From the NCBI GenBank assembly GCA_947475525.1, contig CANJMI010000017.1:56893-120892 (forward strand): a stretch of DNA of 64,000 nt, written 5' to 3'. Made by a program: the position numbers and the translations under genes. How positions within the stretch are numbered: the stretch's first letter is position 1; each line of letters starts with the position of its first letter. The DNA is from Polyangiaceae bacterium (GTDB lineage: Bacteria > Myxococcota_A > Polyangia > Polyangiales > Polyangiaceae). Under the pieces are notes generated by a model. The model ran no database searches, had not been told where the DNA came from, and saw only the letters and a program-made list of their open reading frames with translations. Shown piece after piece: positions 44,653-55,039 of this stretch.

Positions 44653-45603
44653 ATGATTCGACAACAACTCGTTCGATGGATGGTGGTATCGGCGTCTGTC
44701 GTCAGTGTGGCGGCAGCGTGCGGTACCGGTTCAGGGACGTCGGCCTCCGGGTCTGGCAGCGTGGGCGTCGGCGGCGCGGGGGGCACGACCACCAGTACGG
44801 ACGGAGCGGGTGGCGCGTCGGGACCCTCGAGCTCGTCATCGGCGACTGCGGGCGTCGGCGGTTCACAGGGGCCCGCGTGCCCGGGGCCGAAGCTCATCGA
44901 TCCCGCGAAGCTCGGGTTCAAGGCCTGCCCATCGTACGTGTGCCAAGACGGTGGCGGCCACTGTGTCCCGAATGCGCTCGTTGGCGCGGACGTCGCGGGT
45001 TTTCTCGAGAAGTGCAACAAAGACTCGCTCTGCGTGCCGGATCCGTTCATCGAGACGCAAGGCAATTTCCTTCTCGCCACGTGCGAATCGATCATGGGTT
45101 ACGAGGGGCGCTGCCTCTCGACGTGCATCCCGATGGTGCAGGCGCGCGCGGCTGTTTTGGAGCAGGCCACGTGTGGCTCGAGCGAGCTGTGCGTCCCTTG
45201 TTACGACCCCGTGAAGAACGAGTCGACGGGCGTCTGCGACCTCACGTGCGACAAGCCTGCGGAGCCGAAACCTGCGCCGTTGCCGACGTGCTGCGGCAAC
45301 CGCGGGACCTGCGTCGCGGCGGACATCATCCCTGACAATTCGGCGTCGCAACTCGGCAAGGACTCGTGCCCGAACGACGGCTCGGTGTGCGCACCGAACG
45401 AGCTCATCGACGACATGCAGAACGGGACCATCTGTCAGCCGAGCGCCATCCTGATCGCCCTCGGTGTCGATACCGGTGTGTGTGTGCCCGATTGCGTCCC
45501 AGCCGTGAAGGGCCTCGGCAATGGAAGTTGCCCTTCCGGTTACAACTGCGCGCCGTGCGATGTCTTTGGCGCGAATACCGGCGCCTGCGGCCCCGATTGG
45601 TGA
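44653..45603 (+). CDS. Gly/Ser-linker, Cys-rich lipoprotein (last gene of first VgrG island)
   Basis: A 316-aa exported lipoprotein: signal and lipobox (SVVSVAAACG), a Gly/Ser/Thr linker (about 25-70), then a 245-residue domain with more than 20 Cys (KACPSYVCQDGGGHCVP, NKDSLCVPDPF, SCPSGYNCAPCD). Two similar halves (CVPNALVGADVAGFL / CAPNELIDDMQNG) suggest internal duplication. ATG 44653 has AGGAG seven bases upstream. It follows VgrG by 32 bases, so it may be a co-delivered effector or an immunity protein, but no toxin motif is recognised. Confidence 0.72.
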   Translation: MIRQQLVRWMVVSASVVSVAAACGTGSGTSASGSGSVGVGGAGGTTTSTDGAGGASGPSSSSSATAGVGGSQGPACPGPKLIDPAKLGFKACPSYVCQDGGGHCVPNALVGADVAGFLEKCNKDSLCVPDPFIETQGNFLLATCESIMGYEGRCLSTCIPMVQARAAVLEQATCGSSELCVPCYDPVKNESTGVCDLTCDKPAEPKPAPLPTCCGNRGTCVAADIIPDNSASQLGKDSCPNDGSVCAPNELIDDMQNGTICQPSAILIALGVDTGVCVPDCVPAVKGLGNGSCPSGYNCAPCDVFGANTGACGPDW

Positions 45604-45618
45604 GCGCTGCGCCTACCG

Positions 45619-45642
45619 CAAGCTGAGTGGTCCCTCAGCTTG
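45619..45642. terminator. Bidirectional terminator-type hairpin, 9-bp stem
   Basis: CAAGCTGAG pairs perfectly with CTCAGCTTG around TGGTCC, followed by GTTT. It lies between the convergent lipoprotein and TauE-type exporter genes, and can end both. Confidence 0.7.
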
Positions 45643-45644
45643 GT

Positions 45645-46378
45645 TTACGCGAGGAGCGTGCGCATGAGCAGTGACGCGCCCGCAATCAGAAGCAGCGCGA
45701 ACACCGTCACACGGAATCGCGCTTCGGGCAGACGCGCGTGAGCCTGCTCGCCGAGGAAGACGCCAAGCCCAAGGCTTACGAGCAGGACGCCGCTCGTTTG
45801 AAGACTTTTACGACCGAGGTGCCCTGCGAGCACGAGGTTCGCGACGAGCGCCCCATTGAGGAGCAGCCAGATCGCTGAGAGCGTCGCCCGGAAGCGGCCT
45901 TTGTCGCCAATCTCACGACCGAGCACGTAGACGAGCAGCGGTCCACCGCACGCAAATACCCCGTGAATCACCCCGGCTGCGACCAATGCCGTCGTTCGCG
46001 CCGTGACCGAGAGCGGCGCCACAGCCTCGCGCGGGGCTCGCCGTAACCGCACGAGCTCGAGCGCCGAGAGCACCACCACGAAGGCGGCGAAGACGGCCTT
46101 CATCCATTCGTGTCCATGCATTCGGTAGAGCGCCAGCCCGACGAGAACGCCGGCGCCCATCGTTGCTAAGCCGCGACGCCTCACGATGGGCCAATCAACC
46201 TCGCGTCGGTAACGCACGACGAGGTATCCCGACAGCACCATGTTGACGGGCACGAGCGCCGAGAGCACCTCGGAGATCGGAAACAAGTGGGACGCGAGCG
46301 TGACGGTGATCACCGTGGCGCCGAAGCCGGCCATCGTCTCGACCGCAAAGGCAAAGAGCACGATGAGCGCGAGCGCAA

Positions 46379-46382
<4 letters not shown>
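45645..46382 (-). CDS. TauE/SafE-family sulfite/organic-anion exporter
   Basis: A 245-aa inner-membrane protein with about eight helices in two TauE-type halves (FAVETMAGFGATVITVTLASH; AAGVIHGVFACGGPLLVYVLG). Members export sulfite, sulfoacetate or similar anions; substrate is unknown here. Its GTG start overlaps the deacylase stop by four bases, so the two genes are coupled; a shared substrate pathway is possible but unproven. Confidence 0.85.
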
Positions 46383-48157
<1,775 letters not shown>

Positions 48158-48242
48158 GGTCCGTCCTTTCGCGCCGAAGTTTCGGCGGGTCGGAGTATGG
48201 CATGGAGGAGCGTTGCGATCAGGGGACGATTGCGGTCCCGCC

Positions 48243-49046
48243 CTAGAGCGCGCGCGAGGCTACGTAGGCCATCAGGCGCGCGTGAAGGTCTTGCGTGATG
48301 CGGTTCAATTGATCGACACCCTCTTCGCTCACGGAAAACCCGCCACCATCGCGGCACACGAGGCGCCGTGCAACCTCGAGCTGGAGGGCGAAGCGGTGTT
48401 CAACCGGACGCGCATGGCGTGCGAGTGAATAGCCCCCCGCAAAGGGCGCCTCGAGGGCGACGGACAGGCCATGTGCCTCGAGGGCGTCGGCAACGAGTGA
48501 CCGCAATTCGAGGCTGGCTGTTGCCCCGTGCCGCGTGCCGATCACCACGTCGGCATCCGAGCTCGCGCGCGAGGGATACGTGTGGGCCGATAGCAGAATA
48601 GCCGCTCCGTTACGCTTCGCCGCCTCATCGAGCGCGGTCGCCACCGCGAGGTGGTAGGGGGCGAGGTACCTGGCGATGCCCTCTTGCACCTCGATGGCTG
48701 TGGGTCGGTCTTCGCACCATTGGAGACCGCTTGCCGAGGTCCGGCGAATCTCTCGCAGTTGAGGCGGGAGTTTGTCTTCGTATGCGCTCGGGATGTAAGG
48801 CTCCGTGTTCAGATCGACTACGTAGCGGCTCGCACGCGCGACGATAAGCGTTGCCCCAGCTCCGCGGCAGCTCTCCCAGATGCGGTCCGCTCCGATGTCG
48901 GAATCGGCGAGCACCGCTTGCGTGACAGGGCCTTGACGGGGCAAGCGCCGTCGCGTTGGCTCATCGAGTTCGATGCCCGCGTGAGGCACCTCGATGACGA
49001 CGGGGCCTAATTCCAAAGGCGCGTGAACATCGAAAAACTGCTGCAT
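48243..49046 (-). CDS. N-formylglutamate amidohydrolase family protein
   Basis: A 267-aa member of the N-formylglutamate amidohydrolase/HutG2 family: VVIEVPHAGIELDEPTRR, VLADSDIGADRIWE, ARASRYVVDLNTEPYIPSAYE and LLSAHTYPS carry the conserved metal-site His, Asp and Glu. It would cleave N-formyl-L-glutamate in histidine breakdown, but no other hut genes are nearby and relatives act on other N-acyl substrates. ATG 49046 starts just before the conserved core. Confidence 0.83.
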   Translation of the reverse strand: MQQFFDVHAPLELGPVVIEVPHAGIELDEPTRRRLPRQGPVTQAVLADSDIGADRIWESCRGAGATLIVARASRYVVDLNTEPYIPSAYEDKLPPQLREIRRTSASGLQWCEDRPTAIEVQEGIARYLAPYHLAVATALDEAAKRNGAAILLSAHTYPSRASSDADVVIGTRHGATASLELRSLVADALEAHGLSVALEAPFAGGYSLARHARPVEHRFALQLEVARRLVCRDGGGFSVSEEGVDQLNRITQDLHARLMAYVASRAL

Positions 49047-49129
49047 CAATTGCTGCTCGATCGACAATCCCGCGTTTCGTGCGCGCGCTCGTTTTGGCTC
49101 GGTGAAAAACGCGTCACGAGCGAGCCACG

Positions 49130-50137
49130 CTATCGGGGTCGATTGCCGTAGTGCTCGAATGCGGCTTGGTACTGCGCGTCCCACTCGGAACGCACCGCCG
49201 CGTCGGCCGCGATGCGTCGTTGCCAGTCGCTCGCGAGGTGCAACGCGGTGGCCTCGTTCGGGATGCGGTAGTGCGCAAAAATCTCGCCCGTTCGCTCGGG
49301 AAAAAGCTCGATTAGCGCGCGGAGAGTTGCATAGCTCGCGAGCTCGAGCTTGGCGAGATGCTCTGGAAGCGACTCCGCCGCGCGCCCGTCGAGCGCTTGC
49401 TGTCGGAACGGTAGCGCGATCGGCCCAGCTGCGTGAGCCTTCGGTGCCGCGGGTGCGGAAGACGACGTGGCAAACGGTAGCGCGATCGGGATCTCGGCAC
49501 CGACCGCGCAGTCGGGTTCCACTTGGGTGATCGACGGTGATCGGTTTTCGAACGGCAGCGCCGCGGGGCGCGCGACCATGATTGCGGCTTCGCTCGATGG
49601 CACGTCGAGGGTGTCGCTTCCCGGCGCGACCGAGTTCGGAGGGCCGACCGAGAGTGGCGCCGGTTCGAAGTACGGCGCGCTTGCCGCGGCCGGTGGGGCA
49701 GCCGCTTCGAGGGGCGCCGCTTCGAGGGGCGCCGCTTCGAAGGGAGGCATCGGTGGGGCTAAAGGCAGCGCCGGAAATGTTGGCGGCGCAACAGCCGCGG
49801 CGTTGCGCTCGAGCTCCGGAAGCAACACACCGAGCTCGACTGCGAACCGCGAGGTCGCGCCATTCGCTTCGCTCGAGCGACCGAGCAGGCTGACGAGGCG
49901 CTCGACAAGGATCGCGAGCGTGCGCGCATCGACGAGGGCCGCCTCATCGACCTCGCGGCCGGGAAGGTGTCGCTTTGCAAAACGCGCGAGCTCCGTGTCG
50001 CTCGAGCGCACCAGATCGCCGAGGCGATGGGCGGCGCGCCGTCGTTCGGGACTGACGACCGCCGTGCCGGAGCTCTGCATCGTCCCTTCGAGTTCAGCGA
50101 GCGCGCGGGCCAGCGGACTTTGTGGATCGAGGGTCAT
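49130..50137 (-). CDS. T6SS-operon protein with repeated ALPF motifs
   Basis: A 335-aa protein: helical N-terminus (to about 100, RALAELEGTMQ...ARTLAILVERLVSLLG), a Pro/Ala-rich middle with EAAPLEAAPLEAA units, then three ALPF motifs (PAALPFENRS, PIALPFATSS, PIALPFRQQ) and a C-terminal helical domain (EHLAKLELASYATLRALIELFPERTG...DWQRRIAADA). Related ALPF-rich proteins occur beside DUF2169 genes in myxobacterial T6SS loci. ATG 50137 is used; GTG 50167 is possible. It is the last gene of the spike operon, so it may be an adaptor or effector. Confidence 0.6.
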   Translation of the reverse strand: MTLDPQSPLARALAELEGTMQSSGTAVVSPERRRAAHRLGDLVRSSDTELARFAKRHLPGREVDEAALVDARTLAILVERLVSLLGRSSEANGATSRFAVELGVLLPELERNAAAVAPPTFPALPLAPPMPPFEAAPLEAAPLEAAAPPAAASAPYFEPAPLSVGPPNSVAPGSDTLDVPSSEAAIMVARPAALPFENRSPSITQVEPDCAVGAEIPIALPFATSSSAPAAPKAHAAGPIALPFRQQALDGRAAESLPEHLAKLELASYATLRALIELFPERTGEIFAHYRIPNEATALHLASDWQRRIAADAAVRSEWDAQYQAAFEHYGNRPR

Positions 50138-50171
50138 AGGAGGGTGCGCCGACGGGGCGGCGGGCACATCG

Positions 50172-50567
50172 TCACGGCGACAGCACGAGCACGTTGGTCA
50201 CGCTCGGCACGATCGTCGCGCCGGGTGCATTGGTGCTATTTTGAAGCGAAACACTGGTCAAACGTGTCATCGGCGCGCAGCCGACGATCACCGTGAACGC
50301 CCCCGTCAGGTTGCGCTGCGGGCCCATCACCATGCCGGATGCGACGCCCATCGCGACGCCCGGGTTGTCCCCGTTGGTCAGCGGCGCGACGGTCATCATG
50401 TTGTGCGCGGGCGCGCAGGTGACGAGCACGTTCGGCACAAAGCCGACGCTCGTCGGGCTCAGCGCAATGTTCGGATACGGGATGGGTATCGGTCCCGCTG
50501 GCGTCGGCGTGAGGCACACGTCCGGAAACGCGAGCGACATTCCACCTGCAGATGTTTTTGCGAGCAT
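50172..50567 (-). CDS. DUF4150 PAAR-like T6SS spike-tip protein
   Basis: A 131-aa protein matching the DUF4150/PAAR-like domain (SLAFPDVCLTPTPAGPIPIPYPNIA near the N-terminus, then MGVASGMVMGPQRNLTGAFTVIVG). PAAR proteins cap the VgrG trimer and often connect effectors. Here there is no C-terminal toxin, so it is a stand-alone tip. The ATG 50567 has a GGAG element nine bases upstream. It follows the DUF3540 gene by 45 bases. Confidence 0.9.
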   Translation of the reverse strand: MLAKTSAGGMSLAFPDVCLTPTPAGPIPIPYPNIALSPTSVGFVPNVLVTCAPAHNMMTVAPLTNGDNPGVAMGVASGMVMGPQRNLTGAFTVIVGCAPMTRLTSVSLQNSTNAPGATIVPSVTNVLVLSP

Positions 50568-50612
50568 TTTGTCTTCTCCTTCTGGATTGCGTGCACTTCG
50601 AGCCGTGTCGGC

Positions 50613-51299
50613 TCAGCCGATCTTCACTTGTTCGCCATCGAGCTTCGCGAGTACCCGCGCCGCCATGATGGTCGTCTCGCCGCGGATCGCCGCAAGGCTC
50701 TCCGCGCGCACATCGAAGACGCCTGCGCGCGTCTGGTCCAAGCCTTCGACAAAGCGGTACGCCTGCTTCGCACGCTGCAAGAGGGTCGTCACGCGCGTCT
50801 CGAGCTTCTCGGCGAACAGGCCGACCTTGCCGCCGAAGGTCGCGTCGAGCTCCCGGCCGAAGGCGCGCAATTCTTCGATCGCCACGAGGCCCGACTTCGC
50901 GCGAAGTTCGAGCGCATCCGAGGCCAAGGACAACGTGCCTGCCGCGTGCAGCGAGAGGTTCCCTTCCGCCACGAGCTTCGTGTCCGTCGCTCCTTCGAGC
51001 ACGGCCAAAATGAACACCGTTTCTCCGTCAACCGAGCACAGCACGCGATCGCCAGCCTCCGCGGCCACGAGGCAGCTCTTCGCTCGCCGGGCCATGCGGG
51101 CGCTCGCGTTCGCGGACAGCGCGACCGTGAGCTCGGGTGACGCGGACGCCACGGTGCCGTACTCGAGCCGTGGCTCTGCGCTCGGCTGGGCCGGGCGGTC
51201 GAGGTTCACCAAGAGCTCGAGGGAGGAGCGCTCCTCGTGCGGCGGCGCATCGAGCTCGGTCGTGAGCGCGGCTGTGGCTGTGCCTGCGGATAGAGTCAT
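50613..51299 (-). CDS. DUF3540 T6SS accessory protein
   Basis: A 228-aa protein of the DUF3540 type, found next to DUF2169 and pentapeptide proteins in T6SS operons. It carries RMARRAKSCLVAAEAGDRVLCSV and the beta-rich LVAEGNLSLHAAGTLSLASDALELRAKSG region, which resembles the VgrG beta-helix. It may form or extend a spike-like shaft; function is not established. It follows the pentapeptide gene by 15 bases. Confidence 0.88.
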   Translation of the reverse strand: MTLSAGTATAALTTELDAPPHEERSSLELLVNLDRPAQPSAEPRLEYGTVASASPELTVALSANASARMARRAKSCLVAAEAGDRVLCSVDGETVFILAVLEGATDTKLVAEGNLSLHAAGTLSLASDALELRAKSGLVAIEELRAFGRELDATFGGKVGLFAEKLETRVTTLLQRAKQAYRFVEGLDQTRAGVFDVRAESLAAIRGETTIMAARVLAKLDGEQVKIG

Positions 51300-51314
51300 G
51301 GCGCCGGCTCGTTC

Positions 51315-52382
51315 TCAGCGCGCGGGGGTGCGCTCGCCTCCGTGCTTGGGCTTCCACTCTTCGACCGCGGCGCGTTCGGCGTCATCACCGAGCCAGGTCC
51401 CGGTGGGGATGCGGGCTCCGTCGCGTTTTGCGCGGTGAAGCTTCGTGCGAAGCATCGACGCTCCGCTGAAATCGGTCCCCGAAAGGTCCGCATGCGAAAA
51501 GTCCGCGTACGAAAGAACCGCGTTGCCGAACGTCGCACCGGGGAACGCGGCTCCAGCAAGGTAGCTCTCGGTCAGGTCGGCGCTCGAGAAGTCCGCGCGC
51601 GCGAGCTTCGCGTTCTCGAAAATCGCATTCGGTAGCTTCGCCCCTTTGAAGCGCGCCTTTGCGCCGAAGGCCTCGCCGAAGAGCGCGCGCGCGAGCACGG
51701 CGCCGGTAAAATCGCAGCCCTCGACATCGACACCAGTGAAGTTGCACTCGGTCGCGTCGCAGTTCGCAAAGCTCGAGCCAGCGACGCTCCCGCGCATGAA
51801 TTGCGTGCGAAATAGCTTGATACCCGTGAAGACGCGCGCCCCGAGCTTCGTCTCGACGAAGGTCGTCAAGGTGAGGTTGGCCCCGTCGAGCTTCGCGGTG
51901 GAGAGGTCGAGTTTGTAGTAGGTCCCGCGGTCGAGGTTCGCGCCCGACAGATCCGCGCCGTCGAGCGACACTTCGACCATATTCGCGCGGTCGAGATTCG
52001 CACCCACGAACGAAGCGCCGTCGAGCTTGCACTTCACCCAGTTGGCGATCGGCGCTTCGGCGCGAGTGAAGCTCGCCTTCTCAGCCTCGCACTCCACGAA
52101 CGTCGCGGCGATGAGCTTGCTGTCGTCGAGGCGCGCGCCGCCGAGCCGGCATTTGTGGAAGGTCGCGAGGTGCAGATCGCTCCCGGTAAAATCGGCGCCG
52201 GTAAAATCGCACTCGTTGAAGGTTGACTCCTTGAGGAGGGCCGCGCGCATCGCGGACGGGAACGTGCAACCGTCGAAGAGCGCGCCCGATAAGTCAGCGC
52301 CCCCGAGGTCAAGGGCCGTGAGGTCCACTCCTTGCAGCGGCTCGCCGTGGAGCACCTTGTCGAGAAGTTCGTCGCGGGTCAC
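51315..52382 (-). CDS. Pentapeptide-repeat protein of the T6SS operon
   Basis: A 355-aa protein made of about 50 pentapeptide units A(D/N)LSG, ADFTG, ADLSHA (e.g. LDLGGADLSGALF, ANLDRANMVEVSLDGADLSGA), which fold as a right-handed quadrilateral beta-helix. The final ~30 residues are basic and unrelated. It starts with GTG 52382 overlapping the previous stop by four bases, so it is coupled to the DUF2169 protein. A rod-like T6SS adaptor or effector carrier is likely. Confidence 0.9.
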   Translation of the reverse strand: MTRDELLDKVLHGEPLQGVDLTALDLGGADLSGALFDGCTFPSAMRAALLKESTFNECDFTGADFTGSDLHLATFHKCRLGGARLDDSKLIAATFVECEAEKASFTRAEAPIANWVKCKLDGASFVGANLDRANMVEVSLDGADLSGANLDRGTYYKLDLSTAKLDGANLTLTTFVETKLGARVFTGIKLFRTQFMRGSVAGSSFANCDATECNFTGVDVEGCDFTGAVLARALFGEAFGAKARFKGAKLPNAIFENAKLARADFSSADLTESYLAGAAFPGATFGNAVLSYADFSHADLSGTDFSGASMLRTKLHRAKRDGARIPTGTWLGDDAERAAVEEWKPKHGGERTPAR

Positions 52383-55030
52383 GTGCTCGCTCCTTTGCTC
52401 GCCTTGGCATCAAAGCGCGTCCACGCGACGACGGCCTCCGTGAAGCGGGTCTTGTCGTCGCCGACAGCGCCCATAAAATCAGCCCGCGTCAACTGCGCGC
52501 CTGAAAAATCAGCACCGGCGATGCGTGCATTGGTGAGCAGCGCTTCGTTCAAGTTCACTTCGCGGGCGGAGGCGTGATTCAGGGTCGTGCGGATGAGCAG
52601 GGCATTCTTGAGGACGGCGCGGTCGAGCTTTGCGTTCGAAGCGTCGCACTCGGAAAGATCGCTCATCGTCATCTTCGCGCCTTGGAAGCGCGCACCTCGG
52701 AAGACGGTGGTGCGCATGCAGCAGCGCTCGAGGTTCGCATCCGTAAAATTGGCATCGGGCAGCTCGCTCTTGTGAACGATGACTGCTTCGTGAAGGTCGG
52801 CGCCAACGAAGGACGTCCGCTCGCCTTTGCAGGAGATGATGCTCGCCTTGTGAAGATTCGCGCCGTCGAACACCGCGTCGTCGAGCGTGCACTCGAGAAA
52901 AGTGGTCTGCACGAGGTGCGCGCCGGTGAGGTCCACGCCCGTCAGGTCGGCCTTCAAGAACGTGCAGCGCTCAAAGCGCGCGCCGCGAAGGTCCACCCCG
53001 CGCCAATTGGATTCGAGCATGTCCGCCCCGGTGAGGTTTGCTCCTCGGAAGGTCGCCGCCGTCGTCGTCGATCGCATCAGAATGGCCTCGGTGAGGTCCG
53101 CCTCGTCGAAGGTTGCGCCTTCGAGGTTGGCCCCGCCGAGGTTCGCTCCCCGCAGCCGCGTTTTTACGAGCTTCGCGCCGCGCAAGTCCGCTTTCGCCAG
53201 CACCGCGCCTTCAAAGTTGGCGCCCGACAGATCGGCGCCGCGCAAATCCGCCGATTCAAGGAATGCGCGAGAGAAATCCATCCCGGTGAGATCGAGTCCG
53301 CGAAAATCCGTGCCGGTGAAATCGCGCTCGGCGAGGGATTCGTTCGCGTCACGCGCGAAGCCGACGACAAGCTTAGCTATGCCTGCGGCCTCTTCGGTCA
53401 TGGGGGAGGCTTCGGGCATGAGGTGCGCGGATCGCTGGTATCCGTCACGCGACATCTTCTCCATTTCAATGAGGGATTGAAGATATCTCGGATTATCGAG
53501 GAGGGCTTCGAGCTCGGCGTTCGGCTGCCCGTTTGCTCGAGCTCGTTGCACCAGGTTTTGAAATTCTTTCAGTTGGTCGCTCGCGCGGTACTTCGGCGGT
53601 CCTCCCTCTGGGGCGGCTTCCGAAAGTTCCGCGCTCATCGATACTGTCTGTGGTTTATGTACGGCCGCCGTTTCGGCGAGAAGCTGCTTTGTGTTGGCCA
53701 GGTCGGCTACTTGCTTCGCGACTTCCGCTTCTTGCGCCAATAGGTGCGCAACGATTGCGTCTGCATCGTCGGGAAGAGGTGGGGCCAGCGGCGGGATGGA
53801 CGCATCGAGCCCTATCTGGGCCGGGTCGAGTCCTCGCTCGATCATCGTGGCGCGTGATTCGTCCCTCCGTCTTTGCGCACCGCGATGGCTACGCTCCGCA
53901 CGAATCATCTCAAGCTTGACCCAGTCGCCCATATCACTGCCGCCGATGTTCGGAATAACGCCGGACTCCCGTGGAGGCATGAGATCGCTGTCGCTCAGGT
54001 CGTGAATGACACCGTGGTCCTTGTCGAGTCGCCGTGTGAGCGCACCTTGGTAGTGCTCGAGTGTGCGGCGCTCGCCGAACGCTTCGCATGCAGCCACGAG
54101 GTGAATGACGTCATTCGCCTCCCCGTCGCCGATCGAAATCGATCCGTGAGCCACGATGAGTCCGAGTCCAATGGATGGAAGGAGCCACACCGTATCGAGT
54201 CCAAGGTTGATCTCATGGAAGCGTTCGCCTTCCGTCGTTCGTTGGGTGACGAACACGCGCGGGGCGAGGCTCGGCAGGTGGCTTTCGAGGCGTGGCTGGG
54301 CCGCGTTCATGTGCTCGATCAGCAGAGCTTCGTCTCCGCGCCACAGCCCGGCGATCTGCTGGTCGGCCGGCGCTACGTTGTAAACCAAAGGATCGTGGTC
54401 TGGAGGTAGCCCGGGCGCATGCTTCGTCACGTAGTCGGCGTCGAATGTCCCCGCGAGGGCGCGACGCTGCTCGAAGCTAAAATCCATCGGCAAAAACCCG
54501 GCCGGTTCCGGACGCTCGCCTTTGCGCTGAATCAACCGCTCGAAGGGCTCGATGTTGGGCAACGGCACGACCTCATGACCGTCTCGGTTAACGGACGTCG
54601 TGCCGATCCCGTAATAGTTTCGTGGATCCTCTGGCCCGCCGAACGACCGGGTCCAATCGAGCCGCAATTCGGAAAGCGGCTTCGGTGCGGTCGGGTTGCC
54701 GTTCTCCCAGTGGCGGTCGCCGAAGATCGCGAGGCGTTTGTCGATCGCGCCGGCTTTAACGCGCACGTACGAAGCCGCGAGCGGTTTGCCACCCGGCACG
54801 TGAAAGCTGCCGGCGACCAGCAATTCGCCTCGCGCCTTGGTGATCCCCTCGTCGAGCGCCGTGGCGCCAAGCTCCGCGGTGAGCTTCGGCCAGAGGGCAA
54901 TTTCATCGACCAGGGCGCGCGGCTCCGCAAGCGGAAACCCGAGCATCGCCGCGACGTGAAGGCGCGGTCGCTTTTGGTTAACGACGATGCGGCAAAGGAC
55001 CGGAACTTTGAGTGGTTTGCAGACCTTCAT
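52379..55030 (-). CDS. DUF2169/pentapeptide-repeat T6SS accessory protein
   Basis: An 883-aa protein. The DUF2169 domain (about 20-300, RPRLHVAAMLGFPL, DWTRSFGGPEDPRNYYGIG, VEDVT-like later part) is followed by a helical linker (about 330-540) and then pentapeptide repeats (about 545-870, DLTGMDFSRAFLESADLRGADLSGANFEGAVL). DUF2169 proteins are T6SS adaptors that help load effectors onto VgrG/PAAR. It begins ten bases after the VgrG stop and overlaps the next gene by four. Confidence 0.92.
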   Translation of the reverse strand: MKVCKPLKVPVLCRIVVNQKRPRLHVAAMLGFPLAEPRALVDEIALWPKLTAELGATALDEGITKARGELLVAGSFHVPGGKPLAASYVRVKAGAIDKRLAIFGDRHWENGNPTAPKPLSELRLDWTRSFGGPEDPRNYYGIGTTSVNRDGHEVVPLPNIEPFERLIQRKGERPEPAGFLPMDFSFEQRRALAGTFDADYVTKHAPGLPPDHDPLVYNVAPADQQIAGLWRGDEALLIEHMNAAQPRLESHLPSLAPRVFVTQRTTEGERFHEINLGLDTVWLLPSIGLGLIVAHGSISIGDGEANDVIHLVAACEAFGERRTLEHYQGALTRRLDKDHGVIHDLSDSDLMPPRESGVIPNIGGSDMGDWVKLEMIRAERSHRGAQRRRDESRATMIERGLDPAQIGLDASIPPLAPPLPDDADAIVAHLLAQEAEVAKQVADLANTKQLLAETAAVHKPQTVSMSAELSEAAPEGGPPKYRASDQLKEFQNLVQRARANGQPNAELEALLDNPRYLQSLIEMEKMSRDGYQRSAHLMPEASPMTEEAAGIAKLVVGFARDANESLAERDFTGTDFRGLDLTGMDFSRAFLESADLRGADLSGANFEGAVLAKADLRGAKLVKTRLRGANLGGANLEGATFDEADLTEAILMRSTTTAATFRGANLTGADMLESNWRGVDLRGARFERCTFLKADLTGVDLTGAHLVQTTFLECTLDDAVFDGANLHKASIISCKGERTSFVGADLHEAVIVHKSELPDANFTDANLERCCMRTTVFRGARFQGAKMTMSDLSECDASNAKLDRAVLKNALLIRTTLNHASAREVNLNEALLTNARIAGADFSGAQLTRADFMGAVGDDKTRFTEAVVAWTRFDAKASKGAST

Positions 55031-55039
55031 GGGCTTGGC

